Below are positions 15,205-22,878 of a DNA stretch of 23,275 nucleotides, in pieces (the stretch's first letter is position 1; the number at the start of each line of letters is the position of its first letter). Origin of the DNA: Candidatus Hydrogenedentota bacterium (GTDB lineage Bacteria; UBA8481; J006); contig RFFU01000022.1 in assembly GCA_003697085.1 (NCBI GenBank), positions 1-23,275 on the forward strand, read 5' to 3'. A program made the translations under genes and the position numbers. The notes below the pieces were generated by a model that was not told where the DNA came from, did no database searches, and was given only the letters and a program-made list of their open reading frames with translations.

Positions 15205-15735
15205 TCAATCCACGACGGCCACGATCTCCAAAAGGTGGTCTTCCCCCTTATCCGGATCCGAGATTCGAAAGATTGCCACGCGTTTTTCCTTTCCGGCGGC
15301 GACCGCGGTTTCCCCGGAAAAACGCCCGGTTATGTCCGCTCCCCCGGCACCTTCCCCGAAAAAGACGGTATATCTCCCCTTGACACGAAGAAGAAAACCG
15401 CCGCTTTTCGCCGGTTTGAGAACTCCTTCGACCTCGAGCGCGGATTCGACGGCGTTGGAGTCGCTTTCCGTCGCCCGTACCGATCCGGAAACGACAAACG
15501 GGCGCGCGGGAAGCGTCGCCACACCGACCCGACTTCCCTCCGCCAACTTCGCTCCCGACTCCGTCGCCGGACCGAATCGAAGAAATATCTGAACGAAATG
15601 CCCCTCCTCTTCCGCACGGACAGGAGAGAGGACCAAGGCGAGAAGGAGGAAGGCAAGGACTCCCCCGCCCTTCCGAACTTTCTTCCTTGCTCCGCGAGGA
15701 AGCAGAGGATTCACACATAATTTTTCGTTTTTCAA
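15205..15735 (-). CDS. Secreted or periplasmic protein of unknown function
   Basis: A 176-aa protein with a signal peptide: basic n-region (RGARKKVRKGGG), hydrophobic core VLAFLLLALVLSPV and cleavage near VRA-EEE (about residue 41). The mature part is beta-rich and repeats short strands such as FVQIFLRFGP, GSRVGVATLPARPFVVSGSV and YTVFFGEGAGGADITG. I do not recognise a domain. The start is TTG 15735 with GGGAGG 10 bases upstream; no in-frame ATG is near the N-terminus. Several copies of CAGCGA lie upstream. The stop is followed by the unidentified segment and the terminator at 14908-14949. Confidence 0.65.
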   Translation of the reverse strand: MKNEKLCVNPLLPRGARKKVRKGGGVLAFLLLALVLSPVRAEEEGHFVQIFLRFGPATESGAKLAEGSRVGVATLPARPFVVSGSVRATESDSNAVESALEVEGVLKPAKSGGFLLRVKGRYTVFFGEGAGGADITGRFSGETAVAAGKEKRVAIFRISDPDKGEDHLLEIVAVVD

Positions 15736-15760
15736 GATTCCGGTTCCTCCCTTTCGTTTT

Positions 15761-15818
15761 TTTCAGCGAATTATTTCCAGCGAGACGCTGATCGTTCCCG
15801 CTCGCTGAAATCCAGCGA
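15761..15818 (-). promoter_or_regulatory. Cluster of CAGCGA boxes upstream of the secreted-protein gene
   Basis: Within 58 bases the plus strand reads TTTCAGCGA (15761-15769), CCAGCGA (15777-15783), TCGCTGAAA (15802-15810) and CCAGCGA (15812-15818). The first and third are a 9-bp inverted repeat. The position, 26-83 bases before the TTG start, would suit an operator. Confidence 0.3.
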
Positions 15819-16023
15819 AAACGATGGTAAACGGTAAAAGAGGAAAAGAGAAGAAGAAAGGGGAGAATGATTGTATTCCTCCTTTCCGGGCCCCCTTCTT
15901 CCTCTTGTCTTCCGCCTTATTTCTTCGGTTAACCCCTTCCTCGCCGCGCTTCGTTAATCCCATCGCTTTCGATGGACTCCTTTCTTATTGCACGGTATGC
16001 GCCACTACGGACATACTCTCACA

Positions 16024-16941
16024 ATGTCACGCTCGATACTCATTACCGGAGGAAGTGGTCTGATCGGCCGGGCCTTGAGGCGGGAATTGGCGGACAACAA
16101 CGGCCGAATCACGCTCATCAGCAGGAAACGAATGGTTCCCCCCGTGCCCCGCGAGAAACTCTTCTTCCTCCGCGCCCCTTCTTTCCCCAACAAACTTCTT
16201 CTTCCACGAGATCAGTATTTCGACGCCGTTGTTCATCTCGCGGGCGAGAATGTCGCAGGAGGTTATTGGACGCCTCGGAGGAAGGAACGCATTCGCGCCA
16301 GCCGCATCACGGGCACGCGAACCCTCGTTGAGGCAATCAAATCTCTGGAAAAGAAACCGAAGGTGCTTCTCTGCGCCTCGGCCGTCGGCTACTACGGAGA
16401 CGCGGGAGAGAGGGAACTCACCGAGGCCTCGCCGCGAGGCACCGGATTTCTCGCCGAACTTTGTCGCGACTGGGAAGCGGAAGCGAACCGCGCCGCCGAA
16501 CTCGGGATCCGCGTCGTCAATCTGCGCTTCGGCGTCGTGCTTTCTCCTCGAGGCGGTGCTCTTCAAAAAATGCTGCCCGCCTTCCGATTCGGCCTCGGTG
16601 GTCCGCTCGGAGACGGAAGGCAGTTCATCAGCTGGATTTCCCTTCGCGACACCGTTCGGGCCATTGCGTTCCTGATGACGAAACCGGAAATCGAAGGCCC
16701 GGTGAATCTCACGGCACCGAATCCCGTCCGCAACAACGAATTGACCCGCGCTCTCGCCAAGGCTCTCCATCGTCCCGCTTTCCTCCGCGTTCCCGCTCCT
16801 ATCCTTCGCCTTCTCCTGGGCGAACTCGCGCGGGAGATGCTTCTCTGCAGCCAACGGGTTCTTCCGGCACTTCTTCTCAAGCATCATTTTTCGTTTCAGG
16901 ATCCGGAGATTCTCTCGGCATTGCAATCCTGTCTGAAATAA
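16024..16941 (+). CDS. TIGR01777/YfcH-family SDR epimerase
   Basis: A 305-aa NAD(P)-binding protein of the extended SDR type. It opens with the Rossmann signature SRSILITGGSGLIGRALRRE, then shows FDAVVHLAGENVAGGYWTPR, a motif peculiar to the TIGR01777 family, CASAVGYYGD for the active-site Ser/Tyr region and LRFGVVLSPRGGALQKMLPA. The C-terminal DUF1731-like end carries EMLLCSQRVLPALL. The physiological substrate of the family is unknown. The start ATG 16024 is chosen because the Rossmann strand starts two residues later. There is no Shine-Dalgarno site, and a TTGCAC (15988-15993) / CATACT (16012-16017) pair places the likely transcript start at the ATG, hinting at leaderless translation. It is transcribed alone. 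Confidence 0.9.
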   Translation: MSRSILITGGSGLIGRALRRELADNNGRITLISRKRMVPPVPREKLFFLRAPSFPNKLLLPRDQYFDAVVHLAGENVAGGYWTPRRKERIRASRITGTRTLVEAIKSLEKKPKVLLCASAVGYYGDAGERELTEASPRGTGFLAELCRDWEAEANRAAELGIRVVNLRFGVVLSPRGGALQKMLPAFRFGLGGPLGDGRQFISWISLRDTVRAIAFLMTKPEIEGPVNLTAPNPVRNNELTRALAKALHRPAFLRVPAPILRLLLGELAREMLLCSQRVLPALLLKHHFSFQDPEILSALQSCLK

Positions 16942-16973
16942 CCGGGACCGGACCACGGACTATAGGGAAGGGA

Positions 16974-17040
16974 AAAAACCACGGAAGACACGGAAGGGGA
17001 GAAAGGCAAAAGGAAGAAGGCAAAAAGCAAAAGGGAACAG
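16974..17040 (-). repeat. Pyrimidine-rich intergenic repeat, inverted copy 5
   Basis: Read on the minus strand this gives CTTTTGC-type units followed by TTCCGTGTCTTCCGTGGT, as in the copy at 11345-11400. Confidence 0.5.
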
Positions 17041-17052
17041 AAGATTTGGAGA

Positions 17053-17070
17053 GCAGACTCTCCAGTCTGC
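17053..17070 (-). repeat. Hairpin repeat unit, reversed
   Basis: GCAGACTctccAGTCTGC, the reverse complement of the unit at 13394-13411. It is preceded by TTTGGAGA and followed by GAATTGCCGATTCGCC, which matches GGATCGCCAATTCGCAGACT near 13381-13400 in reverse. Confidence 0.6.
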
Positions 17071-17092
17071 GAATTGCCGATTCGCCCCTGGT

Positions 17093-17314
17093 GTCATTCC
17101 GAGGCGGGCGCAGCCCGACGAGGAATCCCCCAAGATTGCTGACAACCGCCTCGTTCTCCCTCGCCCCTCGGGAGACCTGCCTGCCGCGACGCATCGCGGC
17201 GCAGGCAGGGAGGGTTGGGGTGAGGGGGGGCGTATTGGCACCACGGCGGGATACCGCGAGAAGGGGATTCCTCGCGGAGCCTGTCCCGAGCGAATGCGAG
17301 GGGCTCGGAATGAC
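17093..17314 (+). mobile_element. MITE-like element, copy A (222 bp)
   Basis: Bounded by GTCATTCCGAG (17093-17103) and CTCGGAATGAC (17304-17314), perfect 11-bp terminal inverted repeats. It contains GACGAGGAATCCCCC, GCCTCGTTCTCCCTCGCCC and GGTTGGGGTGAGGGGG, all also present in copy B at 23034-23212, which is inverted. There is no transposase frame. The inner part includes an extra palindrome, GCCTGCCGCGACGCATCGCGGCGCAGGC. I infer a non-autonomous element; target-site duplications are not evident. Confidence 0.6.
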
Positions 17315-17336
17315 AACGCGGACGGCGATCCGCCCC

Positions 17337-17411
17337 GCAGGTTGGAGAACCTGCGCGCCAATCACAGGAGTTGAAAAACGCGTGCTTCAACTTGGCGGGC
17401 AAGAAACCCGC
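17337..17411 (+). repeat. Two hairpin repeat units
   Basis: GCAGGTTggagAACCTGC (17337-17354) is a perfect stem with the ggag loop. GGCGGGCaagaAACCCGCC (17394-17411) keeps an aaga-type loop with different arms. Confidence 0.55.
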
Positions 17412-17456
17412 CTGCGGATTGGCGGGCCCGCGCCACATTGGAACTGAGAAGCGCGG

Positions 17457-17497
17457 AATAAAGAAAGACGGGCAAGGGAGAACCTCTCCTTCGCCCG
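17457..17497 (-). terminator. Intrinsic terminator downstream of the FlgM-like gene
   Basis: Minus strand: CGGGCGAAGGAGAG-GTT-CTCCCTTGCCCG forms a long stem with two single-base bulges, followed by TCTTTCTTTATT. It is about 120 bases after the stop codon and is the clearest terminator in the window. Confidence 0.75.
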
Positions 17498-17616
17498 CCC
17501 GCTCGTTAGAAATTCGTAATCTCGTTTCCGGTGGCTGATACGGATCCCGTCCGCTCCGGAAAGGAAAAACTCTAGCGCTCTTCCTTCACCGCTTCAGAAC
17601 GAAACCGCGAATTCGA

Positions 17617-17937
17617 TCAGCCACGAATGAAGAAGTCGGCAATACGGTCGGCGATCTCTTCGATCACCTGGTCCGTGATGAGCGTTCCCTCCTGAAGCTT
17701 CTTCCGGGCGGCTTCCACGCGGTCCATCCGGACCTCGGCACTGCGCGGATCGCTCCCGGGAACCTTCTCAACGGCCTCCGCCAAGGCCTTCCTCAAATCG
17801 GCCTTCGCGCGACCATCCTTCAACTCAACACGGTCGGATTTCTTTTCTTCCTTGGCATCCGTGCCTGTCGTCTTGCGGATCTGGTTCTGATAGGCGGCCT
17901 GAATGTTGTTCAGAGCGCCGATTTGATCTATCACCAT
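17617..17937 (-). CDS. flgM: FlgM-like anti-sigma-28 factor
   Basis: A 106-aa protein that should bind and hold the flagellar sigma factor (FliA/SigD) until the hook is finished and FlgM is exported. The N-terminal half is polar and probably disordered (MVIDQIGALNNIQAAYQNQI, then a Lys/Asp-rich segment with SDRVELKDGR). The C-terminal helices carry the FlgM pattern, from VRMDRVEAARKKLQEGTLIT to VIEEIADRIADFF. The start is ATG 17937, with AAAGGAGG about 10 bases upstream. A sigma-28-like promoter lies about 30-58 bases upstream and a strong terminator follows. It is transcribed alone. The assignment rests on pattern and context, as FlgM sequences diverge widely. Confidence 0.78.
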   Translation of the reverse strand: MVIDQIGALNNIQAAYQNQIRKTTGTDAKEEKKSDRVELKDGRAKADLRKALAEAVEKVPGSDPRSAEVRMDRVEAARKKLQEGTLITDQVIEEIADRIADFFIRG

Positions 17938-17967
17938 GACCCGATACCTCCTTTTATCCTGTTATCA

Positions 17968-17995
17968 TTATCGACCAAAACCTGCACCCGCTTAA
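17968..17995 (-). promoter_or_regulatory. Sigma-28-type promoter of the FlgM-like gene
   Basis: On the minus strand TTAAGCGG (17988-17995) and GTCGATAA (17968-17975) are separated by 12 bases, the same spacing as at the flagellin and YjfB-like promoters. The -35 match is weaker (TTAAG for TAAAG). Confidence 0.55.
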
Positions 17996-18026
17996 GAGAA
18001 AATGGTAAGTTTTTTCGAAAAATGTT

Positions 18027-18443
18027 CTATTTCGTATCATTTCTTTTCATTTCAGATTCTATCTTCTCGGCCTGAAGACGCAACACTTCCGCCGCTTCAG
18101 CAATTTTTTCTCCGTCCGCCCCCCGCTCGGCCGCCTCCCTCCCCAAGCGTAACGCCTCCTTCGCGAACGTATCCTTCAAAGAAGCAAGAAACTCCCTCGG
18201 GGGATGCTCGGACTCGGCCAATTCCGCGATCAAGCGGTCGTAATTCTCTCGGAGTTCCGCGTAGGGTTCGGCCGCGATATAGGCTCCGATGATCCCGGCC
18301 CCGAGCCCGATGAACGGAGGGATGACCCAGCCGAGCCATTCGGCCCCCTTGAAGAGGATCATCGCGGTCATTCCCAACAGCCCCAAGAAGAATCCGGCGA
18401 CAGCCGACATTCCGTACGAAGGTTCCGAGGGAGTGGAATTCAT
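18027..18443 (-). CDS. Small inner-membrane protein of unknown function
   Basis: A 138-aa protein with two hydrophobic segments, about residues 12-31 (MSAVAGFFLGLLGMTAMILF) and 38-57 (WVIPPFIGLGAGIIGAYIAA). A hydrophilic helical tail follows, rich in Glu, Ala, Lys and Arg. No domain is recognised. Its ATG (18443) overlaps the gatB stop by 4 bp, so it is the last gene of the gatCAB unit and is probably translationally coupled. Its presence may be incidental; GatCAB itself is cytoplasmic. It ends about 30 bases before the FlgM-like promoter. Confidence 0.75.
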   Translation of the reverse strand: MNSTPSEPSYGMSAVAGFFLGLLGMTAMILFKGAEWLGWVIPPFIGLGAGIIGAYIAAEPYAELRENYDRLIAELAESEHPPREFLASLKDTFAKEALRLGREAAERGADGEKIAEAAEVLRLQAEKIESEMKRNDTK

Positions 18444-19867
18444 AACAATCTCCTCAAAATTTCATTCACCGAACGGGGATCCGCCTTGCCTTTACTGGCT
18501 TTCATCACCTGTCCGACGAGCCATCCGAAGGTTGCGGTCTTGCCCGCGCGATACTCTTCCACGGGTCCCGGGTTCGCGTCAATCACTTCCCGACAAAAAG
18601 CCTCGATCGCGGCCGAGTCGCTGATCGGCTTCAGTCCTCGCTCCTCGATCAGTTTCTCCGGATCCTTACCTTCTCGAACGACCTCGGGAAAAATCTTCTT
18701 GGCGATTTTCCCGGTAATGGTCCGCGAGTCAATGAGCCGCACGAGGGTGGCGAGATGTCGCGGAGAGACTTCTCTCTTCCCCATCTCTTCCGCCGGAACC
18801 TCGCGCAGGAGTTCCGCGGTGATCCAGTTGGCGATTCCCTTGGGGTTTTCCGGGTACGACCGAACGGCTTCCTCGAAGAAATCTCCCAGAGCGCGGGTCG
18901 AGGTGAGGATTCCGGCGTCCGTTTCCGGAATTCCGTACTCTTCGACGAAGCGCGCGGCGCGGAGCCGCGGCAGTTCCGGGATCTCGCGCTCGATCTCTTC
19001 GATGACTTCACGGGAGACGGTAAAGGAGACGAGATCGGGATCGGGGAAATAACGATAATCCTCGGAGCCTTCCTTTCCGCGCATACTCCGCGTCATCTTC
19101 CGGTCCGCATCCCAAAGCCGTGTTTCTTGAACCAATGTCCTTCCCGCCCGCAATTCCCTTTTCTGCCGTTCGATTTCGAAACGCAGCGCACTCTGAACGG
19201 CCTTGAAGGAGTTGAGATTCTTGATCTCGATCTTGACCCCCAACTCCGACGATCCTTCCGGGCGAACCGAGACGTTGGCGTCACACCGCAGGCTTCCCTC
19301 CTCCATATTACAATCCGAGACCTCACAGTACTCGAGCGTAAGTTTGAGAGTCTTGAGGAACTCGTAGGCCTCTTCGGGGGTTCGGATGTCGGGGTTGGTC
19401 ACGATCTCGATCAACGGGGTTCCGGCGCGGTTGAGATCGACGCGCGTGAAACGTGATTCATCGAGGCTCTCGGCGGTATGAAGGAGTTTCCCGGCGTCTT
19501 CCTCGAGATGAATTCTCTTCAAACCGACTCTCCGGCCGTTGGAGAGCGTGATTCCACCTCCGGAAGAGAGCGGGCGGTCGAACTGGGAGATCTGATACCC
19601 CTTGGGAAGATCAGGGTAAAAATAATTCTTCCGATCGAACTTCATCGTTTCCGCGATCTCTCCTTCGAGCGCAAGCGCCGCCTTGATCGCCAATTGAACG
19701 GCGCGGCGGTTGAGAACCGGCAGCGCGCCCGGCAACCCGAGGCACGTCGGGCAGATGTTCGTGTTGGGTTCGTCGCCGAAACGATTGGGACAGGAACAGA
19801 ATATCTTCGTTCGCGTCGCGAGTTGGACGTGGACCTCGAGGCCGATGACGGCTTCCATCGTCTTCAC
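18440..19867 (-). CDS. gatB: Asp-tRNA(Asn)/Glu-tRNA(Gln) amidotransferase subunit B
   Basis: GatB holds the misacylated tRNA and the kinase site that activates Glu or Asp before amidation with ammonia from GatA. The 475-aa length is normal. Motifs are [19 protein letters not shown], the zinc cysteines C24, C26, C39 and C42 (CSC...CPTC), [40 protein letters not shown]-type text and [20 protein letters not shown]. The C-terminal helical and YqeY-like domains end in [16 protein letters not shown]. The start is GTG 19867, overlapping the gatA stop (GTGA); an internal ATG at 19858 is possible. A full GatCAB set suggests that the organism makes Gln-tRNA and/or Asn-tRNA by the indirect route. Confidence 0.97.
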   Translation of the reverse strand: MKTMEAVIGLEVHVQLATRTKIFCSCPNRFGDEPNTNICPTCLGLPGALPVLNRRAVQLAIKAALALEGEIAETMKFDRKNYFYPDLPKGYQISQFDRPLSSGGGITLSNGRRVGLKRIHLEEDAGKLLHTAESLDESRFTRVDLNRAGTPLIEIVTNPDIRTPEEAYEFLKTLKLTLEYCEVSDCNMEEGSLRCDANVSVRPEGSSELGVKIEIKNLNSFKAVQSALRFEIERQKRELRAGRTLVQETRLWDADRKMTRSMRGKEGSEDYRYFPDPDLVSFTVSREVIEEIEREIPELPRLRAARFVEEYGIPETDAGILTSTRALGDFFEEAVRSYPENPKGIANWITAELLREVPAEEMGKREVSPRHLATLVRLIDSRTITGKIAKKIFPEVVREGKDPEKLIEERGLKPISDSAAIEAFCREVIDANPGPVEEYRAGKTATFGWLVGQVMKASKGKADPRSVNEILRRLL

Positions 19868-21378
19868 GAAAACGCCTCGGGGACTCGAAGATGGTAATCG
19901 GTTCGGCGCTGGTAAGCGTCGGCGACTCGAAGAATCCCCGCCTCGTCGAACGGCTTACCGATCAGCTGGAGCCCGACGGGGAGATCCGCCCCCCCTTGCA
20001 TCGCCTCTTCCTCCGCATCCCCATTCTTCCTTTCCTCCAACGCCTTTCCGCGCTTCACGAAGCCGCAGGGAATTGAGATCGCGGGGAGGCCGGCGAGATT
20101 GACCGAGATGGTGAAGACATCGGAGAGATACATTTTGATGGGGTCGTCGAGCCGTTCGCCGGCACGAAAGGCGGGGGTGGGGCTCGTGGGCGTGGCGATC
20201 ACATCCACCGAACGGAAGGCCTCGAGAAAGTCCCGCTGGATGAGTGTCCGAACCTTCAACGCCGTTTTGTAATAGGCGTCGTAATAGCCGGAAGAGAGGG
20301 CGTAGGTTCCGAGAAGGATCCTCCGTTTGACCTCCGGGCCGAAACCGGCTCCGCGCGTGGAGAAGAAACTCTCCATCATCGTCTCCTCCTCCTTTCGCAG
20401 GCCGTAGCGAACACCGTCGAAACGCGCCAGATTGGACGAAGCCTCGGCGGGCGCGACGATATAGTAGACCGGCACGGCGTAGCGCGTATGCGGCAGGGAC
20501 ACCTCGACCAGGTCCGCCCCCTCGCCTTCCAAAAGCCGCAAGGCTTCCTCCACCCGTTCCCGTACATCCTCTTCCAATCCCTCGGAGAAGTATTCCTTTG
20601 GAATTCCGACCCGCGTTCCGTTGATTTCGCCGTCGAGCGTTTCGGTGAAGCGAGGGACGGGAACGGAAGCGGAGGTTGAATCGAGGGGATCGTGGCCGGC
20701 GAGGATTTCGAGCAGGAAGGCGGCATCGGCCGCGTCGATCGTCAGCGGCCCGATCTGATCGAGGGACGAGGCGAAGGCGACGAGACCGTAGCGGGAAACG
20801 CGGCCATACGTCGGCTTGAGACCCGTGACGCCGCAGAAGGAAGCGGGTTGGCGGATCGAGCCTCCGGTGTCGGAGCCGAGCGAAGCCGGAACGAGACGCG
20901 CCGCAACGGCGGCGGCCGATCCGCCGGAGGAGCCGCCGGGGACACGATCGCGATCCCAAGGATTGCGGCACGGATGAAAAGCGGAGTTTTCGTTCGAGGA
21001 GCCCATTGCGAACTCGTCCATATTGAGTTTCCCCAAGAAGCACGCTCCTGCTTCCCGCAGTCGTTTCACGGCGGTGGCATCGTACGGCGGCCGGTATCCC
21101 TCCAGAATCCGCGAGGCGCAGGTCGTCGGCATATCGCTCGTTACGAGAAGATCCTTGAGCGCAATCGGGGCGCCGTGAAGCGGAGCGCATTCGGAAGTGT
21201 CCGTGTCGCCGGATACCTCCGCGACGTGAAGAAAGCAGCCGAGGTCACCGTCGTAGCGGTCGATTCGCTCGCGGTAATGGGCCGTGATTTCTTTCGGCGA
21301 AAAGAGGCCCTGGGCGAGTCCGGAGGCGATTTCCCGCAGGAGAAAGGGAAACGGTTCCGCGGCGGTATCTCGAGCCAT
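19864..21378 (-). CDS. gatA: Asp-tRNA(Asn)/Glu-tRNA(Gln) amidotransferase subunit A
   Basis: The glutaminase subunit of the transamidosome, an amidase-signature enzyme. The 504-aa protein carries the complete Lys-Ser-Ser triad: K75 (IALKDLLV), the cis-Ser S150 ([15 protein letters not shown]) and nucleophile S174 ([16 protein letters not shown]), each displaced by four from S. aureus GatA. Also seen are [38 protein letters not shown] and [19 protein letters not shown]. The start is ATG 21378 with GAGGAA 7 bases upstream and 8 bases after the gatC stop. Near the C-terminus a charged insert ([20 protein letters not shown]) lengthens the loop before LPVGLQLIG. Confidence 0.97.
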   Translation of the reverse strand: MARDTAAEPFPFLLREIASGLAQGLFSPKEITAHYRERIDRYDGDLGCFLHVAEVSGDTDTSECAPLHGAPIALKDLLVTSDMPTTCASRILEGYRPPYDATAVKRLREAGACFLGKLNMDEFAMGSSNENSAFHPCRNPWDRDRVPGGSSGGSAAAVAARLVPASLGSDTGGSIRQPASFCGVTGLKPTYGRVSRYGLVAFASSLDQIGPLTIDAADAAFLLEILAGHDPLDSTSASVPVPRFTETLDGEINGTRVGIPKEYFSEGLEEDVRERVEEALRLLEGEGADLVEVSLPHTRYAVPVYYIVAPAEASSNLARFDGVRYGLRKEEETMMESFFSTRGAGFGPEVKRRILLGTYALSSGYYDAYYKTALKVRTLIQRDFLEAFRSVDVIATPTSPTPAFRAGERLDDPIKMYLSDVFTISVNLAGLPAISIPCGFVKRGKALEERKNGDAEEEAMQGGADLPVGLQLIGKPFDEAGILRVADAYQRRTDYHLRVPEAFS

Positions 21379-21386
21379 TCGGTTCC

Positions 21387-21683
21387 TCAACCGATTCGTG
21401 GAGTCACGAAACACGCCCCGTCGTCGTGAGGTGCATTTTCGAGAACGCGGGCGCGTTCCAGACCACGGCGGGGTTCGTCCTCCCGCCATACGTCCGTGAG
21501 TTCGATGACGTGAGTTGTCGGCTCAATTCCTTCCGTGTCGAGTTCTCGGATCGTCTCGGCGAATTCCAGTATCCGCGACATCTCTTCGCTCAATCGGGAA
21601 ACCTCGTCCTCCTCGACCCGCAAGCGCGCCAGGTTCGCTATCCGTCTGACTTCACTGTGACTCACCTTCATAGCGCGTATCAT
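21387..21683 (-). CDS. gatC: Asp-tRNA(Asn)/Glu-tRNA(Gln) amidotransferase subunit C
   Basis: The small belt subunit that wraps GatA and GatB. The 98-aa protein has the family text [40 protein letters not shown] and a tail with the expected DEPRRGL...FVTPRIG. The ATG at 21683 gives four extra residues (MIRA) before the usual start MKVS at ATG 21671; neither has a good Shine-Dalgarno site, although GGGGGG precedes 21683. It is first in the order gatC-gatA-gatB, all expressed from the minus strand. Confidence 0.95.
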   Translation of the reverse strand: MIRAMKVSHSEVRRIANLARLRVEEDEVSRLSEEMSRILEFAETIRELDTEGIEPTTHVIELTDVWREDEPRRGLERARVLENAPHDDGACFVTPRIG

Positions 21684-21773
21684 ACCCCCCGCGAAAAAAA
21701 AGAAAACCGATAAACGGAAAGGTTCACCACACCACGAATTATTGTGCGGCGGTCATCCTCTCCGGCAAGTGAA

Positions 21774-21850
21774 CCTTCCTGGAAACGCAGGTATCTGCCT
21801 GCAGGGAGAAGACGACGGCGCCGCAATGGAGCGTAAACTCTCCAGGCTGC
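21774..21850. repeat. Repeat fragment and hairpin units upstream of gatC
   Basis: CCTTCCTGGAAACGC (21774-21788) is identical to 10939-10953. It is followed by the hairpin GCAGGTATCTGCCTGC and by GTAAACTctccAGGCTGC (21833-21850), a degenerate reversed unit preceded by ATGGAGC. It occupies most of the 245-bp gap between gatC and the flagellin stop. Confidence 0.5.
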
Positions 21851-21871
21851 GATTTGTCGATCCCCCCTCTT

Positions 21872-21906
21872 CCCGCTCCGCCGGCATCCGTTCCGGTCGG
21901 AGCGGG
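21872..21906 (-). other. 3' hairpin of the flagellin transcript
   Basis: CCCGCTCC (21872-21879) and GGAGCGGG (21899-21906) are a perfect 8-bp stem, with an inner CCGG/CCGG pair. It starts 22 bases after the flagellin stop. No T-run follows on the minus strand, so it may protect the mRNA or work with a factor. Confidence 0.45.
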
Positions 21907-21928
21907 TCGGGTCAACTGCGCGGGTGAA

Positions 21929-22756
21929 TCAGCCGAGCAGTCTGATAACGTTCGCCATTCCGATACTGGCTTGTGAAAGGGCCGAGAGCCCCACCTGCGT
22001 CTTCAGTGTAGCCAGGGCGTTTCGTGTTATCTCCTGCGGAAAATCGGTGTCCCGCAGACGAGATTCCGACCGGGACTGGTCCTCCGCACCGATTCTGACC
22101 GCTCCGGTCACCATCTCAAGCCGGTTCTGATAGGCACCGAGCGTACTGCGATTCTCCGAAACCTTGTCGATCGCGCCGTCAACCGTGGCAATCGCGCTTT
22201 CCGCCTCGGACCTCGTTGCGACCGAAAGGGAGTCGATTCCCAGTGTGGCCGTTCTCATATCCCCGAAACTGACGTTCAACGTGTCATCCTTGTTCGCTCC
22301 GATATGGAAGACAAACGGATTTGCCGCTCCGTGACTTCCATCCAGAAGCATCTGCCCGTTGAAGGTGACCGTGCTGACGAGCAGATCGATGTCCGACACC
22401 GTACCCTGGATCTCCAATTGAATCGTCCTCCTGTCGGCCGATGTGTTCGTATCGTTGACGGCTTGAACCGCCAGGGTCCGAATTCTCTGGAGAAGATCGC
22501 CGATCTTGTTCATCGTCCCATCGGCCAACTGAATCATCGAGATGCCGTCTTGAACGTTCAAATCGGCGCGCCGAAGCCCTCTGATCTGCGTCTTCAAACG
22601 CTCCGAAATTCCGAATCCCGCGACATCGTCCGCCGCCACGTTGATCCGTTTTCCCGAAGCAATCCTTTTCGTGGAAACCGTCGCTTCCGAAAGGTTCTTC
22701 TGCACGTTTCGGAAGGCAAAGTCCGCCGTCACATTGGTCCTGATACTCAGTGTCAT
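21929..22756 (-). CDS. fliC: Flagellin
   Basis: A short flagellin of 275 aa. The D0/D1 N-terminal part is MTLSIRTNVTADFAFRNVQK then SGKRINVAADDVAGFGISERL, and the C-terminal D1/D0 ends NALATLKTQVGLSALSQASI then GMANVIRLLG. The variable domain between about 150 and 195 is minimal, as in Bacillus Hag, so the filament has a slim surface. The conserved LQRIRTLAVQAVNDTNTSAD is present. The last ten residues differ from the usual ANQxPQxxLxLL. The start ATG 22756 has GGAGG 10 bases upstream. It is transcribed alone from a sigma-28-type promoter with a structured leader. No flagellin chaperone or cap gene is in the window. Confidence 0.96.
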   Translation of the reverse strand: MTLSIRTNVTADFAFRNVQKNLSEATVSTKRIASGKRINVAADDVAGFGISERLKTQIRGLRRADLNVQDGISMIQLADGTMNKIGDLLQRIRTLAVQAVNDTNTSADRRTIQLEIQGTVSDIDLLVSTVTFNGQMLLDGSHGAANPFVFHIGANKDDTLNVSFGDMRTATLGIDSLSVATRSEAESAIATVDGAIDKVSENRSTLGAYQNRLEMVTGAVRIGAEDQSRSESRLRDTDFPQEITRNALATLKTQVGLSALSQASIGMANVIRLLG

Positions 22757-22765
22757 TTCGCTCTC

Positions 22766-22845
22766 ACCTCCGTGTTCCCCGGTCGCCCGAACCGGGTCTT
22801 CTTTTCGGCGACCTCCGTGTCGCCGCCGGGGACAAATCGTCCCCG
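22766..22845 (-). promoter_or_regulatory. Structured flagellin leader, probable CsrA target
   Basis: The mRNA leader holds three consecutive hairpins: CGGGGAC-gattt-GTCCCCG (22827-22845), GGCGAC-acggag-GTCGCC (22807-22824) and a CCCGGT/ACCGGG stem (22778-22796). The decamer ACACGGAGGT occurs twice: at 22811-22820, placing GGA in a hairpin loop, and at 22766-22775, covering the Shine-Dalgarno site. That pair is the classical layout of a CsrA-repressed leader. Confidence 0.5.
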
Positions 22846-22850
22846 TCTTC

Positions 22851-22878
22851 TTATCGGCAGATTCGAGATAAATCTTTA
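22851..22878 (-). promoter_or_regulatory. Sigma-28-type promoter of flagellin
   Basis: On the minus strand TAAAGATT (22871-22878) and GCCGATAA (22851-22858) are separated by 12 bases. The -10 is a perfect FliA/SigD match, and an A/T-rich stretch (AAAAAATTTTTT-like, 22880-22892) precedes the -35. It sets the leader at about 90 bases. Confidence 0.8.

Larger units (their letters stand above)
16942..17616. other. 675-bp gap between the epimerase and flgM-like genes: repeats and one terminator
   Basis: Contains an inverted pyrimidine-rich repeat (16974-17040), a hairpin unit, the MITE-like copy A, two more hairpin units and the flgM terminator. I see no gene. The first repeat lies 33 bases after the epimerase stop. 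Confidence 0.6.

Noticed and set aside
15763-15963. A 66-codon minus-strand frame with a hydrophobic stretch
   Set aside because: It has low-complexity Lys/Arg and Phe runs from purine/pyrimidine tracts, no Shine-Dalgarno site and overlaps the CAGCGA cluster and promoter region of the secreted-protein gene.
19955-21190. A 411-codon minus-strand frame inside gatA
   Set aside because: It is a shifted frame with very high Arg and Ser content; gatA in the other frame carries the full catalytic triad.
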